Positions 36,309 to 44,333 of a stretch of DNA of 64,000 nucleotides are shown one piece after another. Position numbers and translations under genes: made by a program. Positions within the stretch are counted from its first letter, which is position 1. Each line of letters begins with the position of its first letter. The DNA is from Winslowiella arboricola (GTDB taxonomy: Bacteria > Pseudomonadota > Gammaproteobacteria > Enterobacterales > Enterobacteriaceae). The notes beneath the pieces are model-generated. The model made no database searches. It saw nothing but the letters and a program-made list of their open reading frames with translations, and was not told where the DNA came from. The DNA lies in assembly GCF_025527015.1 (NCBI RefSeq), contig NZ_JAODIM010000039.1, forward strand, positions 248,001 through 312,000. The letters are read 5' to 3'.

Positions 36309-36717
36309 ATGAACCTGTGGAACTGAAACAATAAAAGGTGATTTATCTCACATTGTTTATAAAGTTCTGTAAAGATTATTTAACTTTTAAAATGTTGCAA
36401 AGAGTAAGGGTATTTTCCGCTAAGCAATTAATTGTAAAGATAATTTAATTGATACCCGCAACTAACCGCCGGGTTTTAGCATATTTTCCCACGCTCAGCC
36501 GTGCGGCATTCATCATGATGAGTAACGGGCCGGACAGAAAGGCAGCTCGCGAAATGGCAGGGGATCATATCGTAATTTCGGGGCTGAACAGATTAGCGTG
36601 GGCAGTGAAAAGTGTTAAACGATCGGAGGGATAAAAGTGACAGCGGGCATAGCAGAGCAGACTCGCGATGCCCGATTGTTGCGTTATCCGGGTGCAAGCT
36701 GCCCGCTGACGGGGCAG
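36309..36717. other. Intergenic region upstream of the dehydrogenase operon
   Basis: These 409 bases hold no credible gene. The left 150 bases are AT-rich and should carry the dehydrogenase promoter and the CRP-like site. The right end contains a short hairpin, GCTGCCC and GGGCAGC (36698-36718), that overlaps the esterase stop and may end its transcript. Confidence 0.5.
36337..36352 (-). promoter_or_regulatory. CRP-like site ahead of the dehydrogenase operon
   Basis: GGTGA-N6-TCACA matches 9 of 10 core positions of the CRP consensus. It lies only 28 bases upstream of the small-subunit start, near or downstream of the likely transcription start, so repression is as plausible as activation. 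Confidence 0.5.
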
Positions 36718-37638
36718 CTACGCCGACATCCAGGGATTGCGCCGCCGCTGGTGCTCCAGCCAGATGGCATAGACTTCATCCCACAGCGCCGCTGGCGTCC
36801 CCGCCCGCCCAAGGCCAAAACCGTGGCCGCCCTGGGTGATGGTCACCAGTTCGACCGGCACGCCGGCGCGGCGACAGGTCTCTTTCATTATCATCGCATT
36901 ATGTGGATTTGCCGTGCGGTCGTCCTCGGCATGCGCCATAAACAGCGGCGGAAAGGATTTGGTCACATAGTTCTGCACTGACCAGCTGGCTTCAGCTGCC
37001 GCACTGGCCTGATGCCCGACCAGCTCCAGATGCGTGACGGTCTGATTATACGGCGCTTCCAGCGTGATCACCGGATAGATCAGCCCAACGCTGTCGACAG
37101 CCGGCACGATATTATCCAGCTCATCCTGCGGCGCATACGAGGCGAAGTCGGGCCGCGCCGCAGCCATGCCAAACAGATGGCCACCGGCTGAAAAGCCCAG
37201 TAAATGAACCTGTTTTTCCATCGCCCGCACCATGCGAATCGCGCGCTGCGCATCCTGTAATGCCACCATTTTACCGTCATGCCAGCCTTCGCCGGGCAGG
37301 CGATAGCTGAGCACATAGGCGGTAAAACCGCGCTGATTCAGCCAGCGCGCCACCGGCCAGGCTTCACGCGCCATGCCAATCCAGCGATAACCGCCGCCGG
37401 CCGCGATCAGTACCGCTGCACCGTTGGGATTTTCCGGTTTAAAGCGCTGAATGGTCGGGCTGACAATATTAAACCACGAGCCATTCTGGGTAATGCGCAT
37501 ATCCCCGGAGGGTCCGCCACCACCCGGGGGATCGTCAGGCCATAGCGGAATAAGATCTTCTCTGGCAAAAATTTTTCCGGTGCTCATAGACAGCAAAGTG
37601 GCGCCGGTAGCCAACAAAAACCGACGACGACTAATCAT
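36718..37638 (-). CDS. Tat-exported alpha/beta hydrolase (esterase)
   Basis: The 306-aa protein begins with a Tat-type signal (ISRRRFLLATGATLLS) and has an alpha/beta hydrolase fold with nucleophile S150 in GFSAGGH, an acidic residue in HAEDDRTANP and a His in GGHGFGLG. It resembles BD-FAE/acetyl-xylan-esterase-like enzymes that act on acetylated sugars. The periplasmic location fits a role with the neighbouring exported dehydrogenase, but no substrate can be named. Confidence 0.87.
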   Translation of the reverse strand: MISRRRFLLATGATLLSMSTGKIFAREDLIPLWPDDPPGGGGPSGDMRITQNGSWFNIVSPTIQRFKPENPNGAAVLIAAGGGYRWIGMAREAWPVARWLNQRGFTAYVLSYRLPGEGWHDGKMVALQDAQRAIRMVRAMEKQVHLLGFSAGGHLFGMAAARPDFASYAPQDELDNIVPAVDSVGLIYPVITLEAPYNQTVTHLELVGHQASAAAEASWSVQNYVTKSFPPLFMAHAEDDRTANPHNAMIMKETCRRAGVPVELVTITQGGHGFGLGRAGTPAALWDEVYAIWLEHQRRRNPWMSA

Positions 37639-37990
37639 GTTGCATTTCCATCATTCTCTGTAGCGATTACACCAACGAGCAAAAGCCCTGGCCATTACTG
37701 AGACAGGAGCAAAGTTATTGTAAGGTGCAAAGAAAATGCCAGAATTAATTCCGGCAGATATCTGACGTTATTGTTACGGGAAAGCGTCTCTGTACCGGGC
37801 ACACTTCTGTCAATGGCAGCGCCATTGCGGTGTGTTACGGAGAAAGAATGAGAGGATTAACGTCCGCCCTATATCACCATATTTTTGGCAATTTCTATAG
37901 ACCAAAGCGGAAATAGTTATGTTAATTATACGTGAATAATTTAAGTCACATTTAATTGTGCGTCAGACCATAGCGCAACAGGCTTTCTGT
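37639..37990. other. Intergenic region between esterase and Lrp-type gene
   Basis: The 352-base gap separates two minus-strand genes. Its left side should hold the esterase promoter. A 22-codon frame on the plus strand (37848-37916) with a GGAG site is the only coding hint and is described among the findings. No repeat or strong hairpin is seen. Confidence 0.4.
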
Positions 37991-38452
37991 TTACAGCAAT
38001 GGCAGCTCAGTGGTCTGCTTATAACACTGCATTGGGATATCGGTTTTAAGACTGGATACGCCGCGAATGCGCGTCAGATGGTTGATTTGCAGCTGACGGT
38101 AATCATCAAGACTGGCGGTGATCACCCGCAACAGATAATCACAATCCCCCGCCATCAGGTGACATTCAACCACTTGCGGTAATTTCATAATTTCCGCAGC
38201 AAAATGATCGACGGTCTCTGCATCCTGTTTTGATAACCAGACACGGGTGAATACCGTGACATTACGCTGCACTTTGGCACCATCAATCAGTGCGACATAG
38301 CCTTTAATGACGCCGCTCTGTTCCAGCTGTTTTACCCGGCGTAAACAGGGGGAGGGAGAGAGACCTACCTCGCGCGCCAGATCAATATTCTGCATACGGC
38401 CATCGCGCTGCAAGGCATTAAGAATTTTACGATCGGTGGCATCTAACGTCAT
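37991..38452 (-). CDS. Lrp/AsnC-family transcriptional regulator
   Basis: The 153-aa protein has the N-terminal helix-turn-helix (LDATDRKILNALQRDGRM, REVGLSPSPCLRRVKQLEQ) and the C-terminal RAM ligand domain (VVECHLMAGDCDYLLRV) of the Lrp family. It is divergent from azlC with an inverted repeat between them. It probably senses a branched-chain or other amino acid and controls export by AzlCD, an inference from the gene pair. Confidence 0.93.
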   Translation of the reverse strand: MTLDATDRKILNALQRDGRMQNIDLAREVGLSPSPCLRRVKQLEQSGVIKGYVALIDGAKVQRNVTVFTRVWLSKQDAETVDHFAAEIMKLPQVVECHLMAGDCDYLLRVITASLDDYRQLQINHLTRIRGVSSLKTDIPMQCYKQTTELPLL

Positions 38453-38482
38453 GGGCGATAAATTCCAATTATTGCCTGATTA

Positions 38483-38520
38483 TGGCATTAAGATGCCAAT
38501 TGTTAACCCATAACTGGCAT
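38483..38520. promoter_or_regulatory. Operator repeats between lrp-type gene and azlC
   Basis: TGGCAT-TAAG-ATGCCA is a perfect 6-4-6 inverted repeat at 38483-38498, and a third TGGCAT copy lies at 38515-38520. They sit between divergent genes and ahead of the azlC -10 element (TATAAT at 38551-38556). They are the likely binding sites of the adjacent Lrp-type regulator. Confidence 0.6.
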
Positions 38521-38577
38521 ATTAGCAACCCAATTTCACGTAAAAACACATATAATGCACCTTCATCAGGAGGTGAT

Positions 38578-39324
38578 ATGAGTTTAACAGGATCGGCCTG
38601 GCGCGAGACCAGTAATTTAACTATGAAATCAGAGATTTGGCGTGGTGTGCGTGCCAGTTTGCCGATGCTGCTGGGCGTGGTGCCGCTGGCGCTGGTACTG
38701 GGCGCTCAGGCGGCAAAAAAAGGGTTTAGCGCCCTTGAGTTACCGCTAATGACCGGCCTGAATTTTGCCGGCGGCTCAGAGCTGGCGGCGATTGAACTCT
38801 GGACGCATCCGCCGCAGATTCTGGTGATTATGATGGTCACCTTCCTGATTAACAGCCGCCATATTTTGATGGGCGCTGCTATTGAGCCGCATCTGCGCCA
38901 TCTGCCACCGCACAAAGCTTTTGCTGCACTGTTTTTTATGACCGATGAGAGCTGGGCGATGGGAATGGCCGATGCGGCTAAACGACGTCAGGAAGGGCTG
39001 AATTCATCTTTTAGCATGCCCTATTACGCTGGTGTCTGCGCCTCGTTATATCTCGTCTGGGTGCTGTTTACCACGTCAGGCGTGCTGCTTGGCCCGCTGA
39101 TTGGCGATATCAGCCAGTGGGGCTTTGATATGGCGTTTCCGGCGATTTTCCTTGTGCTGTTGCGCGGTATGTGGCGCGGATTCCATGCTGCCCGCCCGTG
39201 GATGGTGAGCCTGGTGATGGCTGCGGGTACCTGGCATCTGTTTCCTGGCGCGTGGTATGTGCCGGTCGGGGCGCTGTCAGGCGTGATTACCGCCATACTG
39301 TTAGCGGGGAGAAATCATGATTAG
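38578..39324 (+). CDS. azlC: Branched-chain amino acid exporter, AzlC subunit
   Basis: A 248-aa membrane protein of the AzlC family. The segment VVPLALVLGAQAAKKGFSAL, followed by MTGLNFAGGSELAAIELW, is typical. The ATG at 38578 is chosen because AGGAGG lies 6 bases upstream; the frame is open to 38482. AzlC/YgaZ works with AzlD/YgaH to export branched-chain amino acids (valine in E. coli). It overlaps azlD by 8 bases. Confidence 0.92.
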   Translation: MSLTGSAWRETSNLTMKSEIWRGVRASLPMLLGVVPLALVLGAQAAKKGFSALELPLMTGLNFAGGSELAAIELWTHPPQILVIMMVTFLINSRHILMGAAIEPHLRHLPPHKAFAALFFMTDESWAMGMADAAKRRQEGLNSSFSMPYYAGVCASLYLVWVLFTTSGVLLGPLIGDISQWGFDMAFPAIFLVLLRGMWRGFHAARPWMVSLVMAAGTWHLFPGAWYVPVGALSGVITAILLAGRNHD

Positions 39325-39613
39325 CGGCATCACTGTCTTAACTATACTGCTGATGGCCAGTGTGACCTGGCTGACGCGGGTAATTGGCTATATCGGTCTG
39401 CGCAATCGTGAGCTGGGGCCGCGCGCCCGTGCAGTGATGGAAGCGGCGCCGGGTTGTGTATTGATCTCGGTTATTGCGCCCTATTTTGCCACCGACAAAC
39501 CGGCCGATCTGCTGGCGATTGTCATTACGCTGCTGGCTGCCAGCCGCTTCTCATTGCTTCCCACTGTGGTGACTGGCATTACCTCCGCCGCCCTGTTGCG
39601 TCATCTGCTCTAA
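39317..39613 (+). CDS. azlD: Branched-chain amino acid exporter, AzlD subunit
   Basis: The 98-aa membrane protein has the AzlD pattern of about four helices with the motif VTWLTRVIGYIGL and the AAPGCVLISVIAPYF segment. It overlaps azlC by 8 bases, so the two are one transcriptional and translational unit. Its last 63 bases also overlap the convergent AraC-type gene on the other strand. Confidence 0.9.
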   Translation: MISGITVLTILLMASVTWLTRVIGYIGLRNRELGPRARAVMEAAPGCVLISVIAPYFATDKPADLLAIVITLLAASRFSLLPTVVTGITSAALLRHLL

Positions 39614-39955
39614 GTCGCTGTAATACGCCAGAGGGTGATTTTCCCGGTACTGACCCGGCGTAATCCCATACTGCCGTTTAAATGCCTTATGAAAGGTTTC
39701 ATGGGACGGAAAGCCATGGGATAACGCCACCGCGAGGATCGGGCCGGACTGGGTGCGCAGCATAGTGGCTGCCGCCTGCAACCTTTTCTGCCGGCAATAA
39801 GCCGCTAATGGCTGGCCGGTGGTCTCGCGGAACATACGCTGCACATGCCATTTTGAATAGCCAGATTTTTCGACAAAATCATCAATTTTCAGTCGGTTAT
39901 CGATATTCTCATTAATCCAGACAATCAAGTCAGACACGATATTATCCCTGAACAT
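39551..39955 (-). CDS. SoxS/MarA-like AraC-family regulator
   Basis: The 134-aa protein is almost only an AraC DNA-binding domain (GYSKWHVQRMFRETTGQPLA and ALSHGFPSHETFHKAFKRQYG). This is the stand-alone form of MarA, SoxS, RamA and TetD, which act on stress or drug-resistance genes. It follows a TetR gene by 41 bases with a CCGGAG site. Its 3' end overlaps azlD by 63 bases on the opposite strand. Confidence 0.9.
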   Translation of the reverse strand: MFRDNIVSDLIVWINENIDNRLKIDDFVEKSGYSKWHVQRMFRETTGQPLAAYCRQKRLQAAATMLRTQSGPILAVALSHGFPSHETFHKAFKRQYGITPGQYRENHPLAYYSDLEQMTQQGGGGNASHHSGKQ

Positions 39956-39996
39956 TGTGCACTCCGGTTTTTAAAGTATCTGTGAAACCCAGGCAA

Positions 39997-40545
39997 TTAA
40001 TCGCCCAAAGTCATGGAAAGTAGCTTTGATTCGGCATGACAAAACTTTTTAGCCCGATGGACTAACGAAGCCAGCCACACACCGTCAGCGGCGAGTCTGA
40101 TCACTTCCAGCCGCGCATCACTGTCAGTTTGCTGATGTTTTTCCAGCCGCTTTGCCAGCCAGTCGTCCCATTTCACTGTCAGATCGATATCAGCCAGCAT
40201 CGTAAAACTCAGCGCTGCCCAGCCTCGTTCCTGCTGATTATCGAGAAACGCCACTTTGACATACGCGCGGGTAAAACTGCCGTACGGCAGTGGATCTTCA
40301 GCGATAAACTGGTCGATATCGGTATCCAGCTGCTGCAACATGTCATCAAACAGCCCTTCGATAAGCGCCTGTTTACTGGGGAAATGATGGAAGAACCCCC
40401 CTTTAGTGACCCCTGCAGCCTGCGCCACCGCACTTACGGTGACGGCGCTGACACCCTGTTCCGTCGCCAGACGCGCTGCGCTTTGCAGCAGTTGCTGACG
40501 CACCAGTTCAGGCTGTCTTTTACGAACTTGTGGTTTATCACTCAT
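39997..40545 (-). CDS. TetR-family transcriptional regulator
   Basis: The 182-aa protein has an N-terminal TetR helix-turn-helix (ATEQGVSAVTVSAVAQAAG, then GGFFHHFPSKQALI) and a ligand-binding C-terminus. It is upstream of the AraC-type gene on the same strand and preceded by a near-perfect palindrome, so it probably represses itself and the AraC gene, a RamR-RamA-like arrangement. The ligand cannot be inferred. Confidence 0.93.
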   Translation of the reverse strand: MSDKPQVRKRQPELVRQQLLQSAARLATEQGVSAVTVSAVAQAAGVTKGGFFHHFPSKQALIEGLFDDMLQQLDTDIDQFIAEDPLPYGSFTRAYVKVAFLDNQQERGWAALSFTMLADIDLTVKWDDWLAKRLEKHQQTDSDARLEVIRLAADGVWLASLVHRAKKFCHAESKLLSMTLGD

Positions 40546-40582
40546 TTCCAGGTCATTATTGCGGAAAAAACATGCGTTATAC

Positions 40583-40606
40583 TACATACCTACCGGTTGG
40601 TATGTA
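40583..40606. promoter_or_regulatory. Palindromic TetR operator
   Basis: A 24-base palindrome, TACATACCTACC followed by GGTTGGTATGTA, has one mismatched pair. It lies 37 bases upstream of the TetR gene and is a typical autoregulatory TetR operator. Confidence 0.8.
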
Positions 40607-40658
40607 AAATAAGAATTACTGTCAGAGCACATTGTGGCAAACAGGCGGGGACGTGAAG

Positions 40659-40689
40659 GCTGCGGCCTCTGTTTAACCCAGGCCGCAGC
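40659..40689 (-). terminator. Hairpin after the 36-aa small gene
   Basis: GCTGCGGCCT pairs perfectly with AGGCCGCAGC around 11 bases, 8 bases past the stop of the predicted small minus-strand gene. No T-tract follows, so it is a terminator by position only. Confidence 0.5.
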
Positions 40690-40697
40690 GCATCAAC

Positions 40698-40808
40698 TCA
40701 GGCATACATAATAAAACTCGACGGTGGATAATTGAGTTCGGGAAGATTTTGCGTAACCACAATTACCAGGCCACGCAAAATCCATTTTGTATAACGTAGC
40801 AAAGGCAT
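40698..40808 (-). CDS. Small 36-aa hydrophobic peptide (candidate)
   Basis: The frame starts MPLLRYTKWILRGLVIVVTQ and ends SSFIMYA. It has a basic N-terminus and a short hydrophobic stretch, as in many small membrane proteins. A GGACGGA site lies just upstream of the ATG, a strong hairpin follows the stop, and a terminator isolates it from the MerR-type gene. I do not recognise it. A 10-bp inverted repeat inside the frame (40745-40754 with 40773-40782) could mean that it is a structured RNA instead. Confidence 0.4.
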   Translation of the reverse strand: MPLLRYTKWILRGLVIVVTQNLPELNYPPSSFIMYA

Positions 40809-40898
40809 AAATCCGTCCTGTTAAATCATTACTGGTATTGATTGCACGGCAGACGAACGCCTGCACAGCATTAAAAGTGAGCCGCCACTGCCAGGGAT

Positions 40899-40928
40899 AA
40901 AAAAATCCGCTCCGGACAGGGAAGCGGA
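40899..40928 (-). terminator. Terminator downstream of the MerR-type gene
   Basis: TCCGCT and AGCGGA form a 6-bp stem followed on the minus strand by seven T residues (A-run 40899-40905). It lies about 170 bases past the stop of the MerR-type gene. Confidence 0.8.
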
Positions 40929-41100
40929 CCGAAATACAGGCAAAATCATAAAGAAGGAATGACTTTCATGCAGGGCATGCGTGCAGGCCACTACATGAAT
41001 GTTGCTTAAATTTAGTCGCAAAATGCCGATACGCCAGTATCGGGGCGCAATTTCAGATTTATTTTTAGTGCGGATGACTATTGAGAAGCGGGCGGCGACC

Positions 41101-41859
41101 TTAACCTGGCACGGTGAAACACTTTGCTCCCGGGCCAGCGAGAAATACATAAAATCCGCTGGCCAGCCAGTCGTCATAGCGTTGCCGCTGCGTAACGGTC
41201 AGCATGCGTTCACTCCAGATCATAATATGCTCCGCCTCTACCCGGCTTAGCTCCGGGTCAGCGACCGCGCCGCTCAATACTTCGACGCGAAAACCATCGC
41301 CAGCGTAACGTATCGCCTCCAGCCACAGCTCCAGGGGATCCCGCAGGTCAAATGCCATTATCAGCAGCGTTGCCGCGGGTCGCTTACGCACGCTGTTCAG
41401 CAGAAAAGTCGCGTATTCAATCAGCGCGGTATCCAGTAATACCCGCGACATATCGGGCGCGGGCTGCTCACCAGCATCAAACCAGCGCCGCAGCGGGCGG
41501 AGCACCTCATCAACCAGGATAGCCGGGGGTATTTCACGGCCAAAACGCCAGATTAGCGCGCGTAACTTTTGCGGTTTGAAAGATTCACAATGCGCCAGCA
41601 GTTGCTGCTGGCAGCTGCTCCAGCCCGCATGTTGACTAATCCGTTCACCGTTGAATAACGCCAGCATATCGCTTAACGCCACGCCCTGGTGCAGCCAGCC
41701 GACAATCGCGGCGATACGCGCAATATGGCTGTGATCAAAAAATCGGTGTCCTTTTTCATCGCGGTGCGGCTTTAATAATCCATATCGCTGCCAGCTGCGG
41801 ATATTAGCGGGCGTTACGCCACACTGGTCGGCAAGCACATCAATCGTGAAGTGAGGCAT
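41101..41859 (-). CDS. MerR-family regulator, MlrA/BluR-like
   Basis: The 252-aa protein has a MerR helix-turn-helix (VTPANIRSWQRYGLLKPHR, GHRFFDHSHIARIAAIVGWL) and a C-terminal B12-binding-like domain region without the cobalamin His motif, as in E. coli MlrA (243 aa) and BluR. MlrA controls curli and biofilm genes; BluR represses the ycgZ-ymgAB small genes. A YmgB-like gene lies nearby, so a BluR-type role is the more attractive guess. Confidence 0.88.
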   Translation of the reverse strand: MPHFTIDVLADQCGVTPANIRSWQRYGLLKPHRDEKGHRFFDHSHIARIAAIVGWLHQGVALSDMLALFNGERISQHAGWSSCQQQLLAHCESFKPQKLRALIWRFGREIPPAILVDEVLRPLRRWFDAGEQPAPDMSRVLLDTALIEYATFLLNSVRKRPAATLLIMAFDLRDPLELWLEAIRYAGDGFRVEVLSGAVADPELSRVEAEHIMIWSERMLTVTQRQRYDDWLASGFYVFLAGPGAKCFTVPG

Positions 41860-42152
41860 GAGCAGTCCTGAACATGCGGCAATCCGCCACTCGCTAGAGG
41901 TTTAAAAGCCTGAAGATGCGCATTCAACCGGCAACCAGACTTTCACGGTTTTCGAACCTTCGCTGGGAAAGCGGAACAAGATGTGGCGACAATTTTGCGA
42001 GACGCAAATAAAAAATAAAACATGCTATTTGCCTGCAAAAATAATACGGATGGGGTTATTGCGCACGCATTATTGCTGATTGCGTGCAAAGGAAGACGCG
42101 CGAGGCAGTTAACACGCTGGCTGTTGCAGCCAGCGTGTGGGGTATACGACGG
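41860..42152. other. Intergenic region between MerR-type and small gene
   Basis: The 293-base gap should carry the MerR-type promoter. It also contains two strong hairpins, GCACGCA/TGCGTGC (42063-42087) and the 12-bp stem listed separately. No gene is supported. Confidence 0.4.
42112..42138 (-). terminator. Hairpin after the YmgB-like gene
   Basis: A perfect 12-bp stem, ACACGCTGGCTG and CAGCCAGCGTGT with loop TTG, lies 14 bases past the stop. The T-tract is weak (TTAAC). Confidence 0.65.
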
Positions 42153-42476
42153 TTAATCGCCGCGATGATGGGGATCCTTATCATCACGCCGCCGGTGAGT
42201 TTGCCAGCGTTGGCCGTCATCATCGTTATCCGCATTATTCCAGCGCGCCTGATGAGAAGGCAGGGTGGCCCCGGTGACCGAAGCTCTGATATAACCAAGT
42301 CGTTTACGGGCGTTCCAGTAAAGTAACACTCGCCGGTCGTCAGACTCGGTTTCACCCAGCAACTGGAGTTTCGCCATAATGGCGTTTTTGCTCAGTATTT
42401 GCCGCTCATCAGTCAGCAGAATGGTCGCTTCACCAATTGCGCGCTGAATACTGCGTAATTCAGTTTCACTATGCAA
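42153..42476 (-). CDS. Small YmgB/AriR-like protein
   Basis: A 107-aa protein whose first 65 residues (SIQRAIGEATILLTDERQIL, AIMAKLQLLGETESD) resemble the short helical YmgB/AriR/YcgZ family, dimeric proteins tied to biofilm and acid resistance. The tail is rich in Asp, Arg and His and looks disordered. The start codon is TTG with an ideal GGAGG 7 bases upstream; no ATG fits. The family call is tentative. A MerR regulator of the BluR type lies just downstream. Confidence 0.65.
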   Translation of the reverse strand: MHSETELRSIQRAIGEATILLTDERQILSKNAIMAKLQLLGETESDDRRVLLYWNARKRLGYIRASVTGATLPSHQARWNNADNDDDGQRWQTHRRRDDKDPHHRGD

Positions 42477-42521
42477 ATCAGTTCCTCCCTCAACGTGGAT
42501 AAGGTCTGATACTGCCTTATA

Positions 42522-43433
42522 TTACAAGGTGCCGGTACCGCCATCAGAGCACCATACCTGACCCGAGGTGTAGCTGCTTTCAGCCGAAGCCAGCGTCACA
42601 TACAGCGGCGCTATTTCAGCCGGCTGACCGGGACGTCCCAGCGGCGCGGTGGCGCCAAACTCTTTCACTTTTTCCTGTGGCTGTCCGCCGCTCGACTGTA
42701 GCGGTGTCCAGTACGGTCCTGGTGCCACTGCATTGACGCGGATACCTTCACCACCCAGCTGTTTGGCCAGCGATTTGGTAAATGCCACAATGCTGGCTTT
42801 CGTCTGGGCATAGTCGAGCAAAATATCGCTCGGTTTAAATGCCTGCACTGAGGAAGTGTTAATAATCGATGCCCCACGCGGCAGATGATCCAGCGCCGCT
42901 TTAGTGATCCAGAACAACGCATAAACATTGGTTTTGAAGGTAGCGTCAAAAGATTCAGTGGTCAGATCGCGAATCGATTCGGCGAACTGCTGGCGTCCGG
43001 CGTTATTTACCAGTATATCAATCCCGCCCAGCTGTTCGGCAGCCTGATGCACCAGCTGTTTGCAGAAACTTTCCGAGGTGATATCGCCGGGGATGGCAAT
43101 CGCTTTACGCCCTTCGGCACGAATCAGCGCAATTACTTCCGCCGCATCGGACTCTTCTTCCGGCAGATAGTTAATCGCGACATCAGCACCTTCACGGGCA
43201 TAGGCAATCGCCACCGCACGGCCAATACCAGAATCGCCACCAGTAATCAGCGCTTTTCTGCCCGCCAGACGTCCAGAGCCGCGATAGCTTTTTTCACCGT
43301 GATCCGGCACCGGGATCATCTTACTGGCGAGTCCCGGCACGGGTTGCGGCTGTTCAACAAATGGAGGCGTGGGATACTCTTTTTCCAGTAACGGATTCGC
43401 TAAACCAGAGGATTTTTGCTGTTGATCGCTCAT
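42522..43433 (-). CDS. YghA-like short-chain dehydrogenase
   Basis: The 303-aa SDR has the NAD(P) motif [20 protein letters not shown], the NNAG segment and the catalytic Ser with YAQTK. The N-terminal extension ([19 protein letters not shown]) with PPF and GEKSY is typical of E. coli YghA (294 aa). The start at 43433 has an AAGGAG site; the frame is open to 43496. In E. coli yghA is next to yqhA, and yqhA is next upstream here too. Confidence 0.93.
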   Translation of the reverse strand: MSDQQQKSSGLANPLLEKEYPTPPFVEQPQPVPGLASKMIPVPDHGEKSYRGSGRLAGRKALITGGDSGIGRAVAIAYAREGADVAINYLPEEESDAAEVIALIRAEGRKAIAIPGDITSESFCKQLVHQAAEQLGGIDILVNNAGRQQFAESIRDLTTESFDATFKTNVYALFWITKAALDHLPRGASIINTSSVQAFKPSDILLDYAQTKASIVAFTKSLAKQLGGEGIRVNAVAPGPYWTPLQSSGGQPQEKVKEFGATAPLGRPGQPAEIAPLYVTLASAESSYTSGQVWCSDGGTGTL

Positions 43434-43525
43434 GCTGTTCTCCTTGGTGATTTTTGCTTCAGTGCTAATAAGCGTAGCAGATGTGATCGCTATCACAGGG
43501 AGAATGGGTGGAATTAATCGGGGGG

Positions 43526-43558
43526 ATACCGTTAAAAATCGCTATTTTTTAACGGTAT
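43526..43558. promoter_or_regulatory. 13-bp inverted repeat upstream of the SDR gene
   Basis: ATACCGTTAAAAA and TTTTTAACGGTAT form a perfect 13-bp inverted repeat around TCGCTAT. It lies 93 bases upstream of the SDR start. It could be an operator or a second terminator; the AT-rich arms allow either. Confidence 0.5.
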
Positions 43559-43635
43559 AGAGGATGACTGCAGTGTTTAAATCTCTATTTCTGATTATTA
43601 CAACGGCCTGAACCGGCAGGCTGTTTCGTCAGGCC

Positions 43636-43682
43636 AAAAAAAAGGGTTATGCGCAATTTGCCGCATAACCCGGTTATTTTTT
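43636..43682. terminator. Bidirectional terminator after yqhA
   Basis: GGGTTATGCG (43644-43653) pairs with CGCATAACCC (43662-43671). An A-run precedes it and a T-run follows, so it should work in both directions. It ends the yqhA transcript. Confidence 0.88.
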
Positions 43683-43690
43683 TGTCGATT

Positions 43691-44197
43691 TTACAGCTTA
43701 CTACCGGCGTCTTTTTTCGACATATTTTCCAGATAACCCATCACAAATGCCGAAAGTACAAAGGTCAGATGGATAATCACGTACCACATCAGTTTGTTGT
43801 CCGCGATGTTTCTGGCATCCATAAACACCCGCAGTAAATGAATCGAAGAGATCGCCACAATCGACGCAGCAACTTTATTCTTCAGAGAGCTGGAATCCAT
43901 TTTCCCCAGCCAGCTTAACTTCTCTTTACTCTCATCGATATCCAGCTTTGAGACGAAGTTTTCATAGCCTGACAGCATCACCATCACCAGCAAGCCGCCC
44001 ACCAGCGTCATATCGATCAGTGACAGCAGCACCAGCACCAGATCATTTTCGCCAATGCTCAGCACATGCGGTAACAGGTGGAAGACTTCCTGAAAAAACT
44101 TGATCGCCAGCGCCAGCAAACCCAGGGATAAACCGATATAGACCGGTGCCAGCAGCCAGCGTGAGGCGTACATAAGATTTTCTGCGAAACGTTCCAT
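43691..44197 (-). CDS. yqhA: YqhA family (UPF0114) inner-membrane protein
   Basis: The 168-aa protein follows E. coli YqhA (164 aa) closely: [28 protein letters not shown]-like [20 protein letters not shown] and [20 protein letters not shown]. It has about four membrane helices and no established function. The start MERF at 44197 is preferred over the upstream in-frame codon at 44212 by family agreement. Confidence 0.95.
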   Translation of the reverse strand: MERFAENLMYASRWLLAPVYIGLSLGLLALAIKFFQEVFHLLPHVLSIGENDLVLVLLSLIDMTLVGGLLVMVMLSGYENFVSKLDIDESKEKLSWLGKMDSSSLKNKVAASIVAISSIHLLRVFMDARNIADNKLMWYVIIHLTFVLSAFVMGYLENMSKKDAGSKL

Positions 44198-44333
44198 TAG
44201 CATCCACTTCAAAGTTAAACAGCCGACAGTATAACTGATGCTTTCTGACCTTTTTCAAGACAAACAGCTCGTTGGCGGCGGAAATTTACCTCCCTTTACC
44301 CGTGTAGCAGCAGAACTGACAATTTCTGCCCGT

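Larger units (their letters stand above)
40546..41100. other. Intergenic region with operator, small gene and terminator
   Basis: The 555-base gap holds the TetR operator, a hairpin, the 36-aa candidate gene and a minus-strand terminator. The remaining bases 40930-41100 contain several palindromic words around GCATGC but no gene I can support. Confidence 0.5.

Noticed and set aside
40959-41009. Tiny plus-strand frame of 16 codons with an AAGAAGGA site
   Set aside because: Too short, no promoter, and overlaps palindromic GCATGC words; not supportable as a gene.
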